Shown: positions 48,186 through 59,554 of the stretch, piece by piece
How the letters are laid out: each line of letters starts with the position of its first letter
Position numbering within the stretch: the first letter of the stretch is position 1
Source of the DNA: Bagarius yarrelli
Lineage: Eukaryota > Chordata > Actinopteri > Siluriformes > Sisoridae
Length of the DNA: 64,000 nt
Assembly (NCBI GenBank): GCA_005784505.1
Contig: VCAZ01000027.1
Coordinates: 3,328,765 to 3,392,764 of the forward strand
Direction of reading: 5' to 3'
Program-made: the position numbers and the translations under genes
Notes under the pieces: generated by a model
What the model saw: only the letters and a program-made list of their open reading frames with translations
What the model was told of the DNA's origin: nothing
The model's database searches: none

Positions 48186-48351
48186 CCCCCAAATACACGT
48201 ACTAGAAGCAGTGCAGCCAAAAGAAACGCTAGGAAATTAAATGTTGGGAAACATTTAATACAATTTTATAGAACAAATACTAGAATTTAGGTTGTAAATT
48301 TAGGTCAGTGCATTTGATATTGTTTAGAACGGCAGAGAAGACCTTACTGGC

Positions 48352-48383
48352 CTTCTCTCTCTCTCTCTTTCTCTCTCTGTCTT

Positions 48384-48431
<48 letters not shown>

Positions 48432-48454
48432 TCTCTCTCTCTCTGTATATATTT

Positions 48455-48517
<63 letters not shown>
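48352..48517. repeat. (CT)n-(GA)n inverted microsatellite
   Basis: A CT tract (48352-48444) meets a GA tract (48459-48517) across CTGTATATATTTATACAG. The strand folds on itself with arms of about 57 bp and a 4-nt loop at 48450-48453; the left arm has one CCTTC break. Confidence 0.9.
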
Positions 48518-48519
<2 letters not shown>

Positions 48520-48520
<1 letters not shown>

Positions 48521-49015
48521 TGCTGCAGTTGGACAGATTTTGGGCACCATCTAGTGCCGATAATTTGAACATAAATTTAAAACAACAGGGAAAAGGGAAA
48601 TCCCACAGTATGTGCCTATAATAGTGTTTTCATCCCTTGTTCAAGACTAGTAATGCATTTTCACAATAACTACATTGTTTTCGATAACTACATAATTTTC
48701 CATTAGGGTTCTAGGTCTGCTAATAGATCTAACTGCTGGAAGTTTTATTAGCCATAAAAAGTGTGGTATGAGTATGAGTGGTCAATAAATGATTTTAATA
48801 TCTTGATGAGCAAATAGGGGTGAGATGTGCACAGTAGGAAGATCAATTAACATTAATAAATAATGCTCTTAAGTATATTGATTTCCAATAAGGTATATAA
48901 ATCTTTTAAAATCAATAAAGCCTTTGGAACCACTTCTGATTCATGTTAGAAAGAAATAAAAAAAATAATACGTCTCAGGAGGTATTTTCCTTACAAGGCC
49001 ACCAGAGGACTATTG
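48520..49015. other. No gene recognised
   Basis: AT-rich; nothing recognised. Confidence 0.5.
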
Positions 49016-49021
49016 CATTTG

Positions 49022-49647
49022 ATGTTCTATGTGCTTCCTATTTATTTAGTTTTCATCTACTGTTTGTCTGACCCCAGTCCTATGACTGTTTATGGTTCCC
49101 AGGTGTATCTCATTCCCCTTATTAGCCTATGTGTTTTAATACCCCGATGTTACATTTTCTGTCGTGCGTTAATGTTAATATATCCTCAAGTTGTGATGAT
49201 GCTAATGTCATGGTATTCTCCAGTTGTAATGTTTTTTTTGGGTTTTTTTTTTTTTGCCATTTTCTGTGTTGTTCCTGTTTTCATGCTAATTGCTAATGCT
49301 AGTGCTACTGCGAATGTTAGCGCTATTTGTTTAGATTAAGGCTGCGCCATTTAAAAGACTACAGTTTTTTTTTTTTTATTTAAAGATATTTTTGTGCATT
49401 TTTAAATAGATAAAATAGGGGAGATGGAGGGGGTGGGACCGGAAAGGACCCGAGCCAGTATCGAACCCGAGGCGTGCTTGTGGGTGCTGGTGCCTTAATC
49501 CACTCCACCACTGCACCGCCTGCAAGACTAAGTTCTAAGAGCCTCTGGTAGTCTGCCCTTAAAAGTATTTTGTTTTTCTGATGCATGTTCCTTGGTTCGG
49601 TTCCAGCTCCTTGTTCTACTTTTCTCCTCCGTCTGTAGTCCGTTACA
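49022..49647 (+). mobile_element. LTR (Gypsy-type) interrupted by a SINE
   Basis: CCCAGGTGTATCTCATTCCC, TATTAGCCTATGTG and a TATA-like TTTTAATACCCC fit the U3/R layout of fish Gypsy-type LTRs. The right end, GTCCGTTACA at 49638-49647, equals the CGTTACA end of the solo LTR at 61687. An S2 SINE sits inside. The left boundary is a guess. Confidence 0.5.
49378..49526 (-). mobile_element. tRNA-derived SINE, family S2 (reverse)
   Basis: On the minus strand the head is GGCGGTGCAGTGGTGGAGTG, the B box is GGGTTCGATACTGGC, and the body is GGTCCCACCCCCTCCATC, ending AAAAATATCTTTAAATAAA. The tail matches the fragment at 2228. Confidence 0.75.
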
Positions 49648-49865
49648 GAACGCGTGAACAAAAAAACTGTGGATGCAACAGAAGGGTTTCCAGAATTCAG
49701 CTTCTGCATGTTTTATTATGCCAAACTAAATGCGGCCACAAAGGCAAAACCTTTTAGGGGCCAAGTGGAGACTTCGTGCCTTATGTGGATTGGGTGCTGG
49801 CCTGCAATGGATCTCCCTTCTCTCTGGGCCCTGTTGAAGAGCCTGATGCCAGCCCCAATCTAAGC
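49648..49865 (+). pseudogene. LTR-element leader and gag-start remnant
   Basis: Directly after the LTR end come GAACGCGTGAAC and GTGGATGCAACAGAAGGG, which fits the leader and the first gag codons (MDATEG-like) of fish Gypsy-type elements. The open frame 49654-49863 has no further gag similarity that I can recognise, so it is a truncated copy. Confidence 0.4.
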
Positions 49866-49869
49866 CACA

Positions 49870-50065
49870 CTCCTGTCAGTGTCAGTGTCTCTGTCCAGAC
49901 CCTGACTTAGATTCCTGTCTCTGTCCAGACCCTGACTCCTGTCCTTGTCCAGACCCAGACTTAGACCATTGTGTTTGTCCAGATCCCGACTCTATCTTCT
50001 GTCTCTGCTGAGATCCCGACCCTGACTCCTGGTCCTGCCCAGACTCTGACGTTGCTATTCCCGCT
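49870..50065. repeat. 24-30-bp minisatellite
   Basis: About six units around TCCAGACCCTGACTCCTGTC, of 24 or 30 bp. Minus-strand translation gives ESGSGQ repeats. It lies at the end of the LTR remnant. Confidence 0.8.
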
Positions 50066-50079
50066 GGCTCCACACAAGA

Positions 50080-50778
50080 CGTTTTTGTTGTATATGCAAT
50101 GCAGTTTTATATGATTTCAGAATGGCAACTATTCGTTGATACGTGAAATCAACATATTTCATCCAATCGTTCACAAATCCGACCAATTATAGTAACAGTA
50201 ATATAGTAAATGCAATCAGGACTTTACCAAACACACGTCATTGGCTTTTTTCCCCCAATTTCTTTCTATTTCTATTCTATTTTTTTCAGTTTAATTTTTT
50301 TTTCTTCTCTATTTCTATCTGCTATCTTCTATTTTCAAACGGAAAAAAACTGATCAGTGAAAAAAAGTTTGTGGTGCAGTGTGGTTGACTAATAAAGTAT
50401 TGCACTTGAAACGTTATAAATAATCTTTTCAGGTTTGTGTGCATTTGTAAGAATATGTAAAATATTAAGAAGTGTTTTTTTGTGCGCCTTAGTTTTTATA
50501 TTTCTTTTTAATATTGTATTATTTTTATGTAACCCTTAAAAAACAATTGGTTACTGTTAATAGGGAATTAAAAACGTGTTAAAACGCTTAAATGATTTGT
50601 TTGCTCAGTTTTGTTTTTGCAGAGCTGCTTTTTGCCTGAAGATGTCAGTAAAGCCTAATAGACAACAATATACTTCATCTAATGTTATAGATAGAAACTT
50701 TTTTATGTAATAACATGCAATTGATTTAAAAAGACATTATAACATAATATAATTATAATTATATTTACAGCTACAATA
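50080..50778. other. No gene recognised
   Basis: AT-rich and T-rich runs; nothing recognised. Confidence 0.5.
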
Positions 50779-52316
50779 TACACTGCTCCAAAAAATAAAG
50801 GGAACACTAAAATAACACATCCTAGATCTGAAGGAATGAAATATTCTTATTAAATACTTTGTTCTTTACATAGTTAAATGTGCTGACAACAAAATCACAC
50901 AAAAATTATCAATGAAAATCAAATTTATTAACCCATGGAGGTCTGGATTTGGAGTCACACTCAAAATTGAAGTGGAAAAGCACACTACAGGCTGATCCAA
51001 CTTTGATGTAATGTCCTTAAAACAAGTCAAAATGAGGCTCAGTAGTGTGTGTGGCCTCCACGTGCCTGTATGACCTCCCTACAATGCCTGGGCATGCTCC
51101 TGATGAGGTGGCGGATGGTCTCCTGAGGGATCTCCTCCCAGACCTGGACTAAAGCATCCGCCAACTCCTGGACAGTCTGTGGTGCAACGTAGCGTTGGTG
51201 GATGAAGCGAGACATGATGTGCCAGATGTGCTCAATTGGATTCAGGTCTGGGGAACGGGCGGGCCAGTCCATAGCATCAATGCCTTCGTCTTGCAGGAAC
51301 TGCTGACACACTCCAGCCACATGAGGTCTAGCATTGTCTTGCATTAGGAGGAAACCAGGGGCAACCGCACCAGCATATGGTCTCACAAGGGGTCTAAGGA
51401 TCTCATCTCGGTACCTAATGGCAGTCAGGCTACCTCTGGCGAGCACAATGGAGGGCTGTGCGGCCCTCCAAAGAAATGCCACCCCACACCATTACTGACC
51501 CACTGCCAAACCGGTCATGCTGGAGGATGTTGCAGGCAGCAGAACGTTCTCCACTGCGTCTCCAGACTCTGTCACGTCTGTCACATGTGCTCAGTGTGAA
51601 CCTGCTTTTATCTGTGAAGAGCACAGGGCGCCAGTGGCGAATTTGCCAATCTTGGTGTTCTCTGGCAAATGCCAAATGTCCTGCACGGTGTTGGGCTGTA
51701 AGCACAACCCCCACCTGTGGACGTCGGGCCTTCATACCACACTCATGGAGTCTGTTTCTGACCGTTTCAGCAGACACATGCACATTTGTGGCCTGCTGGA
51801 GGTCATTTTGCAGGGCTCTGGCAGTGCTCCTCCTGTTCCTCCTTGCACAAAGGCGGAGGTAGCGGTCCTGCTGCTGGGTTGTTGCCCTCCTACGGCCTCC
51901 TCCACATCTCCTGATGTACTGGCCTGTCTCCTGGTAGCGCCTCCATGCTCTGGACACTACGCTGACAGACACAGCAAACCTTCTTGCCACAGCTCGCATT
52001 GATGTGCCATCCTGGATGAGCTGCACTACCTGAGCCACTTGTGTGGGTTGTAGACTCCGTCTCATGCTACCACTAGAGTGAAAGCACCGCCAGCATTCAA
52101 AAGTGACCAAAACATCAGCCAGAAAGCATAGGAACTGAGAAGTGGTCTGTGGTCACCACCTGCAGAACCACTCCTTTATTGGGGGTGTCTTGCTAATTGC
52201 CTATAATTTCCACCTGTTGTCTATTCCATTCGCACAACAGCATGTGAAATTGACTGTCAATCAGTGTTGCTTCCTAAGTGGGCAGTTTGATTTCACAGAA
52301 GTGTGATTGACTTGGA
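50779..52316 (-). mobile_element. Tc1 transposon, family C, copy 2
   Basis: The 3' end (low coordinate) starts TA then CACTGCTCCAAAAAATAAAG and GGAACACTAAAATAACAC, the terminus of a widespread fish Tc1 family. The transposase runs up to 52065 and the 5' untranslated part to TCCAAGTCAATCAC at 52316. The matching 5' terminal repeat (AGTGTTCCCTTTATT on the plus strand) is not found beyond 52316. There is instead a perfect palindrome. The element otherwise looks young. Confidence 0.88.
51039..52065 (-). pseudogene. Tc1 transposase, copy 2 (one frameshift)
   Basis: From the ATG at 52065: MRRSLQPTQVAQVVQLIQ, helix-turn-helix MRAVARRFAVSVSVVSRAWR, the GGGRRRATTQQQ linker, second helical unit TARALQNDLQQATNVHV and TVRNRLHE. 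The DDE catalytic set is intact: LFTDKSRF, LMQDNARPHVAGV and SPDLNPIEHIW, with 34 residues between the second Asp and the Glu (DD34E, Tc1 clade). The frame ends at GGHTHY and a stop at 51041-51039. The only obvious lesion is one extra base near 51447, which splits it into frames 51430-52110 and 51039-51482. Length is about 340 codons, normal for Tc1. Confidence 0.9.
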
Positions 52317-52318
52317 GT

Positions 52319-52348
52319 TACATTATTACATATTTATGTAATAATGTA
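52319..52348. repeat. Perfect palindrome at the Tc1 copy 2 5' edge
   Basis: TACATTATTACATA (52319-52332), TT, then its exact complement (52335-52348). It lies two bases from the end of recognised Tc1 sequence. Confidence 0.85.
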
Positions 52349-52349
52349 T

Positions 52350-52645
52350 ATTACATACAGTGTGTATATAGTAAGCTGAAACTGTACATGTCTTAGGAAA
52401 ATCTCAAAGTATGCCAGTAATCAAATGCTAACTTTATCTTAGTGCAGCTCCAATGTCAAGGAAATGACTAAGTCTAAATGTTGAAAGTTTTAGCCTATTT
52501 ATACCATGACAATTTGTTTACCTGCACCCATAAAGAAATTAGCTATTTTTATCTAACACTAGTGGACACAGGTTTAACACACACTGGCAACAAATGGGGT
52601 CGTTTTTTAAGGTCCTTCTAGTCTGGTTAATATTTCCATAACCTT
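52350..52645. other. No gene recognised
   Basis: Short AT-rich stretch; nothing recognised. Confidence 0.5.
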
Positions 52646-52648
52646 TTC

Positions 52649-52764
52649 ATTACATTTACAGCATTTGGCAGACGGCCTCCAGAGCAACTTACACTTATCT
52701 CTTCTATACAACTGAGCAATTGGGGTTTAAGGGCCTTGCCCAGGGGCCCAGCAGTGGCACCTCC
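52649..52764 (-). mobile_element. tRNA-derived SINE, family S1 (reverse, truncated)
   Basis: CATTACATTTACAGCATTTG, GCAGACGGCCTCCAGAGCAA, CTTACACTTATCTCTTC, TTGGGGTTTAAGGGCCTTGC and GGGGCCCAGCAGTGGCACC. The B- and A-box parts are missing. Confidence 0.75.
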
Positions 52765-52769
52765 CTAAC

Positions 52770-54205
52770 ATAACATAGCCTAGCATGGCATAACTTACCA
52801 TTACATCATTTTTATTAATTTATTTCTGGGTTTTTCCTCTATAGAAGTGTATTTGTTGGTCTCTAAATTAGATATCCCACTGACAGTGGTGGGTGGTATG
52901 ACGAGGTGATAATTCTCCTGATTTGCACCCAGCATGAACCCGAGCAACATTGAAAAGATAGTAAATACAAAAAAACAACAAAAAAACAACAACTGTCATT
53001 TACTATTACTATCAGTTAATGTAATAAGTAGAATGTAAAACCTTTTCCAAGGTAATGTTAACAAATGCTAATGCTTAAAAAAAAATTACAAAAAGAGTTC
53101 TATTTGCTTTCTGATATTATACAAAGAAAAAAAAGTCTCAAATAAATCATGAATATTGCTAATGCAGGGAGAAGTTCCCAGAGGCTCAGTAAAGCTACAG
53201 GAAATATTTATTATTAAATAGCTGAACAGGTCAGGTAGACTTTACAGAGCAGACATAATGTCTCAGCAATTATTTATTTATCATAGCTGGATATTGCATG
53301 GCATGTGTTCCAAAAGAATGATGAAGATCACAGCAGTAGCTGTAGTGATTATTATCTCCTCCATATTCATTGAAAACAAACTATTTTGTGTCCTACCAAA
53401 AATGCTTGTTAATATGTTCATCTAAAAAAACATTGTTTGTGCTTACTTCCATATGCAGCCTTGCTTTACTCAACTAATAAGCTTTTCCTCTGGAACGTCT
53501 TCAAAGCACCGCATAAGTACCAGCACAAGAGAACACAATTGTATCTATAATAGAGGACAGCTGGGTTCAATCCTGCAGACGCAGCTTTTTAACCTTTTCA
53601 TTTCCCCCTGGTTGACTTATTTACCCTTTTAATTTCTTAGAGAACATGGCATGACTCTTCAAGTGATGTGTTGCAGTTATTAGACACACAAAGTTCATTA
53701 ACATGCAAACTTATTAGTATGAGACCCGCCATTAAACCTTTAAGTCGCCCCCAATTTTTCTTTTCCACTCTGTATTAACATACTCTGTTGAAATCCATCT
53801 TTCAAAAATATCAGGTTTTTTCAGTTGTCTGGCAGAGATTGCTGGCTTTAATTGGATTTGCCTTTTAAGATTTTGGTCATGATGACTTTTTCCAACACAC
53901 TCCTTAAACAGCCACCTGTGGTTATTTTTTCTCTTGCAAATTAACTTGGAAAAAGCCATAATCCCACTCCACTGTGTTTTTTAATGGTGGGCGTTACATG
54001 CACATGGCCAACATGCTGATTGGCAGCACGAAACTGTGCGCACTTAATTGGCTGGTATGACTGTCACTCAAAGAGGGCAGTGCTGCATTTGCTATGGGAC
54101 TTTTTATATTGCATTTACATAGCAGCCTTTTTGCGATTTGTTATTTGCACCATTTTAAATCACGATTGCGAATCGATTTCGATCAATCGTTTAGCCTCAG
54201 AACAC
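52770..54205. other. No gene recognised
   Basis: AT-rich. The minus-strand frame 53732-53959 (75 codons, Lys/Arg-rich) has no recognised family. The stretch 53160-53400 might be conserved noncoding by composition only. Confidence 0.4.
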
Positions 54206-54209
54206 ACTC

Positions 54210-54487
54210 ACTGGTGAATGTCACCCAAATAGAAATGGGCTCAACCGCTAAACACACTCTCTGATAAAGTGTCACCCAACATAAGGATGGGTTTCCTTTT
54301 GAGTCTGGTTCTTCTGGTTTGTTCCTCGTACCATCTAAGAGAGTTTGTCCTTGCCACAGTTGCCCCAGGCTTACTTTCTACTCCTTAATCGTGGACTTTT
54401 TTTTATGTTACTTGTGTTTTGTAAAGCTGCTTTGAGACAATGTCCATTGTTAAAAAAGATACATAATTAATACTGATTTGAATTGCA
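54210..54487 (+). mobile_element. LINE 3' UTR fragment (Rex/L2-like)
   Basis: GAGTCTGGTTCTTCTGGTTT, CTAAGAGAGTTTGTCCTTGC, CACAGTTGCCCCAGGCTT, then TGTAAAGCTGCTTTGAGACA, ATGTCCATTGTTAAAAA and GATTTGAATTG. This order is the standard 3' end of an abundant fish LINE. Confidence 0.65.
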
Positions 54488-54489
54488 TT

Positions 54490-55265
54490 AAGTTAATCCA
54501 TCAATTAATCAAGCAAGCAAGGAATGGGCATTTATTGGAAACAATTTTTTATGACGTATTAATATTTCATACTCATTTAAATTCCCTAGAAAACACCTAG
54601 AAACTAAAAAGCAACAGCCCAAAATGACATCACCAAATACAAAGAAAAACAGTCATTATGAAAAACGAAAGACTAATTTACTGCCGTGGCAATTGGTTCT
54701 CAAAAGAAGACAGCAGAGTCTGTGGAAAGATAATAAAAAAAAGGAGGAGCATCCTAGAAAGGAGCAAGAAAGGAAAAAAATCACATCTTTATTGCACCTG
54801 TTTTTACACCCTCATGAACAAAGCAAAAATTTTAACTTGCTTTGGTCAAGAAGAATGAGAATATTAAGAGCATCAGAGTGAAAAATATTGTATTTATTTC
54901 TGTATCCAAATTTTAACATTAGTTATTACAGTTTATTAATAGTAAAGAGGAAGGTTTGGGGATTAACCCTGATAATAAGGAATCATAAAATAACGAGAAT
55001 AACAAACAGATTGAACTAAAACCCCTGCATAAAAATGAATTGTGCTAAAAATGATTAACAACAAATTTTGCCAACTTTTTAAGTTGATGGGTCAGGAAAA
55101 AGTTAAATGTGTGTAGTGCGATTTTTTTGTCAATGTTAATGTTGTCAATGTAAAGCACAATTATCACTGCTGTTGTTGAACAATTTTTCTGTTCTTTATC
55201 ATTAGGGTTCTCTGTATATTTGTTTGATTGTGTGTGCTTTAAAGTGAGAGTACAACAGTACAATA
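54490..55265. other. No gene recognised
   Basis: Two overlapping Lys-rich frames at 54624-54881 arise from A-rich composition. Nothing is supported. Confidence 0.5.
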
Positions 55266-55268
55266 ACC

Positions 55269-55386
55269 ATTCTATTCTATTCTATTCTATTCTATTCTAT
55301 TCTATTCTATTCTATTCTATTCTATTCTAATTCTATTCTATTCTATTCTATTCTATTCTATTCTATTCTATTCTATTCTATTCTAT
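55269..55386. repeat. (ATTCT)n pentanucleotide repeat
   Basis: About 23 units with one irregular unit near 55330. Confidence 0.93.
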
Positions 55387-55389
55387 TTA

Positions 55390-56985
55390 TCATAGAGCTG
55401 AATCGTTTTGTTGTGGGACTTGCCAATGACTTCTACTGTCAAGCATGGCCTTGAGCTTGACCCAAACTACCTTCTTTTCTATGTCTAAGGAAATGTTACA
55501 AGTATATGCATACAAGTAGTTTTATGATGGTGTTATTAATTCATTATTTTATTTTAATGATATATTATTAACTTTTCTTTATGAATGCATTTTAGAATAT
55601 TGAGCAAAAAAATAAAAACTTAATTTGTTTTCAGTCAACGTCTTGTTTTGTCTAGTCAGCATTTGCTACACTGCAAACAGCTTTTAAATACACTTCATTA
55701 TTAACCACAAACAGATTATCACTCACATATTTCCTTGTTCTTTGTGAATTCTTCTCCCATATACAGCTTGCGTGTGATCATTATCTTGCTGCCACAGCTA
55801 AAAACACTGTTAAGATAATGTATCGAAACATCTGCTCAAAGAGCTTTTATTGTCAGGATGAATATCAAACACTCCACAATTTGCTTACAGGAGACCTTTA
55901 TTGCACTCCTTATAGGAAATCAATAGCATTATACATTTTAATATAGCACAGCAGTCTGCCTTTACTTATGAAATACAACCTCAGCAGACAGAAGAAGTGG
56001 CAGACTAACTAAAACTGTAATGGAATGTAGGTTTGTAGACACTGATCTCAGTGGCATCATGATAAAATCATAAGAACATAATCGGTTTACATCTGATCAC
56101 ATGGCATGATAGGTGTCCCCACTTTAGGATAATTCACTGAGGGTATAGGGAATTCTAGGTTATAGAGTAGTAGTTACTACAGTTAGTTGTAGTTAGATGT
56201 CTTTCTAGTCATAAGACATAGCTTGTTTAGAGCATTGTTAAAATTTACCAATAAAACCTTAGAACCAATTCACTTAGAAGACCCATACCTACCCATACAC
56301 AAATCCTGATTGTACTGCTAGCTAAAAATGGTGGCTAGGTTAACATGTTACAAAGCACTGGTAATAAAAAAAAATGATGATGCATTCAATCGAACAGGTT
56401 GAAGTGGATTTTTTTCACACCTTTAGTGTTCATCAGATTCCCCATTTCCGACATTTTATCTTCTTGAAATTGAGGTTGGTGTCTGTTCCCATATAATAAC
56501 CGTTTTATACTTTACATGGTATACTTTAGTAATAAATATTGGTTTGAAAAAAAAACCTGTTATATAAACCTGTTTATATATTCAAGTAGCTTCCAACTCT
56601 TCACACAACTTTCCTCAGGTTTTGCAGCATCTGCTTGTACTGGCTGCTTGTTTGAGCCCCATATGTTCTCCATTGGCTTTGTTTCAGCTCCAGTTTCATC
56701 AGTAGCTCATCAAAGCACTGGAAGCATCAAGCAGGGAGACAACCGCAAGGCACCTTTTACATGAGATTGCCTTAAACAGAATTATTTCCATGCATATGCT
56801 TGAATATATATCACCTATTTTTCCACCACTTAAATAATACAGAGTGTAAGAACACTAATGGCAGATTATATTCCTGACTGTGTTTGAAAATGATCAGAGT
56901 ATTACTTTTTTAGATGTGTGTTATGTTGAAGCAACCTTTGTGTTTGTGGTTTCTTGCGTTAATGCATGCAGAAAACCCATCCTAA
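55390..56985. other. No gene recognised
   Basis: AT-rich. The frame 56516-56764 (82 codons) lacks family features. Confidence 0.5.
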
Positions 56986-56989
56986 TTTG

Positions 56990-58140
56990 GGTGAAAGCAG
57001 GTAGCAGGACTTATGCAGTGACACTGTGTGTACACAACTGAAGTCATAAGTCCTCAGAAAACAGCTGGAGTGTCTTCATGGCTGAGTGAAAGTGTCCTCA
57101 GTCACCATGGTGATATGACAATCATCAACCGGAGGCCAGCTACAAGAAAGGGTCAGACAGGTCCGTAGTGGAGATGGGGTCCGGATCACTGGCAGCTCAC
57201 TAGTGACATATTTAGCTTGTCAAAGTGAGAGAGAGAAAAAAATAGAGGAAGAATGAAAAAATAAGAGTTAAGTATAGTCGCAGTTATAGTGTATAGAGTG
57301 ATTGTGTACTTAATGAAGAGTGCAAGCAAGAACTCGGGCAAGACTAACTTGGACAGCATAACTAAAAGGAGAACCAAAGGAAACCACAGACATAAGGGGT
57401 CACTGATACGTTAAGCAAACAGTCACTCTCATCATCAACAAGGTGATTAATAAAAGTGGGCAAGACAGCGTCTAAACATACCAGATCACCATAATAATCA
57501 ACATCCATAAGTCCCCCAGATCTACACCTTTATCTAAAGCAAATATATTCACAAAATGCATGACTAAATAAATACGTTTTTAGCCTAGATTTAAACACTG
57601 AGGCTGGGTCTGATTCTCGAACTTTATTGGGAGGCTATAACATAACCTTAGGACTTTATAGGAAAAAGCGTGGCGGAACATAAGACACAAGCAGTTCACT
57701 GAGGTACTGCGGCGCAAGACCATTTAGTGCTTTATAGGTCAGGAGTGGTATTTCAAAATCAATGTGAAATTTCACTGTGAGCCAAGGCAGTATGGATATG
57801 ATAGGGGTAACGTTCATATCTTCTAGTTCTAGTGAGGCGTCTCGCTGCTGTGTTCTGAACTAGCTGGAGCTTATTTATGCATCTAGTTGAACATCCAGAC
57901 AGCAAAGCATTGCAATCCAATCTAGATGTGATAAAAGCATGAACTTTCTGCATCATTTAGTGACAATATATTTCTTATCTTAAAAGAATGCTATACTGGT
58001 AATATTATCATCATTTTAGCTTCAAATGAGAGTTCGGAATCTATTATCACACCCAGATCTTTTACTGTTGCACTTGATGAAACAGAAAGACCGTCAAGAG
58101 TTAAAGTATGATCAGAAATCTGTTTTGTTAAATTTAAATT
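56990..58140 (-). mobile_element. L2/Rex-like LINE, 3' part with long 3' UTR
   Basis: On the minus strand, the reverse transcriptase end (58140 to about 57540) is followed by a 3' UTR with ATCAGTGACCCCTTATGTC, GTGGTTTCCTTTGGTTCTCC, CAGTGATCCGGACCCCATC and TGAGGACTTATGACTTCAG. It is 5' truncated as usual for LINEs. Confidence 0.72.
57545..58140 (-). pseudogene. LINE reverse transcriptase C-terminal region (broken)
   Basis: Pieces read HTLTLDGLSVSSSATVKDLG, VIIDSELSFEAK, then VHAFITSRLDCNALLSGC, INKLQLVQNTAARRLTRTR, LTYKALNGLAPQYLSELL and SVFKSRLKTYLF. These are hallmark segments, in order, of L2/CR1-like LINE ORF2 C-termini. Stops and frameshifts occur between them. Confidence 0.82.
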
Positions 58141-58144
58141 TGTA

Positions 58145-59055
58145 TTGTTAATTTTTTTGATTACAATTTACTTTACTGCACCAAATGTAACACCAACTGC
58201 AAACTGCCCACTAATCTGCAGCATTGTGTGTTGTTTCTATATTATTTTCTTGCATCTGTGCACAAATAAAATATTATCCCTGACAATATTTGTAATTAAC
58301 TTGTTCCATCATTCTGGACAAATGATGCAGTGACCCCTGACAATTGCTGAGCAGGCCTACAGCTGGCGCCAGTCCTGCATGTCAATTTTTTGTGAGAAAT
58401 AAAGAAGAAAAAGAAACATAATAATGCAATAAGCATAAATTCGATAAAGGTTTGTGTAAGTCAAATCACTTTGTAATTAGATTTTTCTCCATGTGTAGAC
58501 ATCTCATTTTGTCTTGTATTCTAAAGACTCAGTAATCAATAAGAAGATGGATTGGGGCTTTAGCTGTGACAGCTGCACTAAGCAGACCCTGAGAGATGCA
58601 ACATCATTCAACGACTTTTTGTATAGAGCCTTCAGTCACTGACACTAACTGAAATAAATAAATGATTCGAAGAAATCGGAAATCCTACCTTTAATGCGTG
58701 AACGAGAAACCGTGTGATCCGTGAAACTGTTTAAATGCAGCAGTAATCCAGGCAAAGATCTTTACAGTACATCTAAATTGGATAACAGTGAACAGTAGCT
58801 CGTTAATAAAGCGCAGTCTTTTCACAGAAACGACAAGGACAATTGTGTAGTTTATATGAAAAAGTTTTAAATCCTGTTGCATCTTCGCACTATAATAGGC
58901 AGTGCATAAAATAATGGCAGCCATGTATGCGAATACTTAAAACAAACCAACAGATAGCACTTTCTTTATTCTTATTTATGTGTGCCTGTAATATAGGATA
59001 AATAGAATGTTCTGTTCTGCCCTGATGTCTGCATTGGATGTTAGTCACTGTTAAA
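58145..59055. other. No gene recognised
   Basis: AT-rich. The minus-strand frame 58691-58924 has no family features. Confidence 0.5.
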
Positions 59056-59059
59056 TTTC

Positions 59060-59250
59060 CAGAGGTAACGAATTACATTTACTTCTTCACATTTACTCGA
59101 GTAATTTTTTGTGTAGCTATTACTTTTAGAGTATATTTAAATATCTGTATTTTAACCCTTACTCAAGTACATTTTTTGTTAAAAAAACTTTTACTTTGCT
59201 ACATTTAATGTTTGCTACATTTGGTACATTTTTCCTACGTTAATGGCAAA
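59060..59250. mobile_element. MITE-like repeat with GTAAC/TTACT blocks
   Basis: GAGGTAACGAATTACATTTA, TTTACTCGAGTAATTTTTTG, CTTACTCAAGTACATTTTTT and ACTTTTACTTTGCTACATTT. Such alternating ACTTTTACT and CTCAAGTAC strings form an abundant fish nonautonomous repeat. Ends were not located. Confidence 0.5.
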
Positions 59251-59554
59251 TGGCAATAATTATGAGATTTTTGAGACTTTGGAGAGGCAACTTTGCGAGA
59301 GGCTTAACAACAAGTTTAGTTCAAGTTTAGCTGGTAGATGAAGCAGAGGAAGACGTGTGTGTTATCGGAGGCAGATCACCAGTGGCCTCAGGTTCAGTCT
59401 ATGTATCTATGGGAACTTTGACCTTTTAGGCTAAGTAAGGTATGGTATACGTTACTGTCCCAAAGGGGGATATCTGTCATAGGCATAGAAGTATTGATAA
59501 AATGCAGGGGCATATGTCTATACAGGTCTACATGTTAGACACTATTATAATGAC

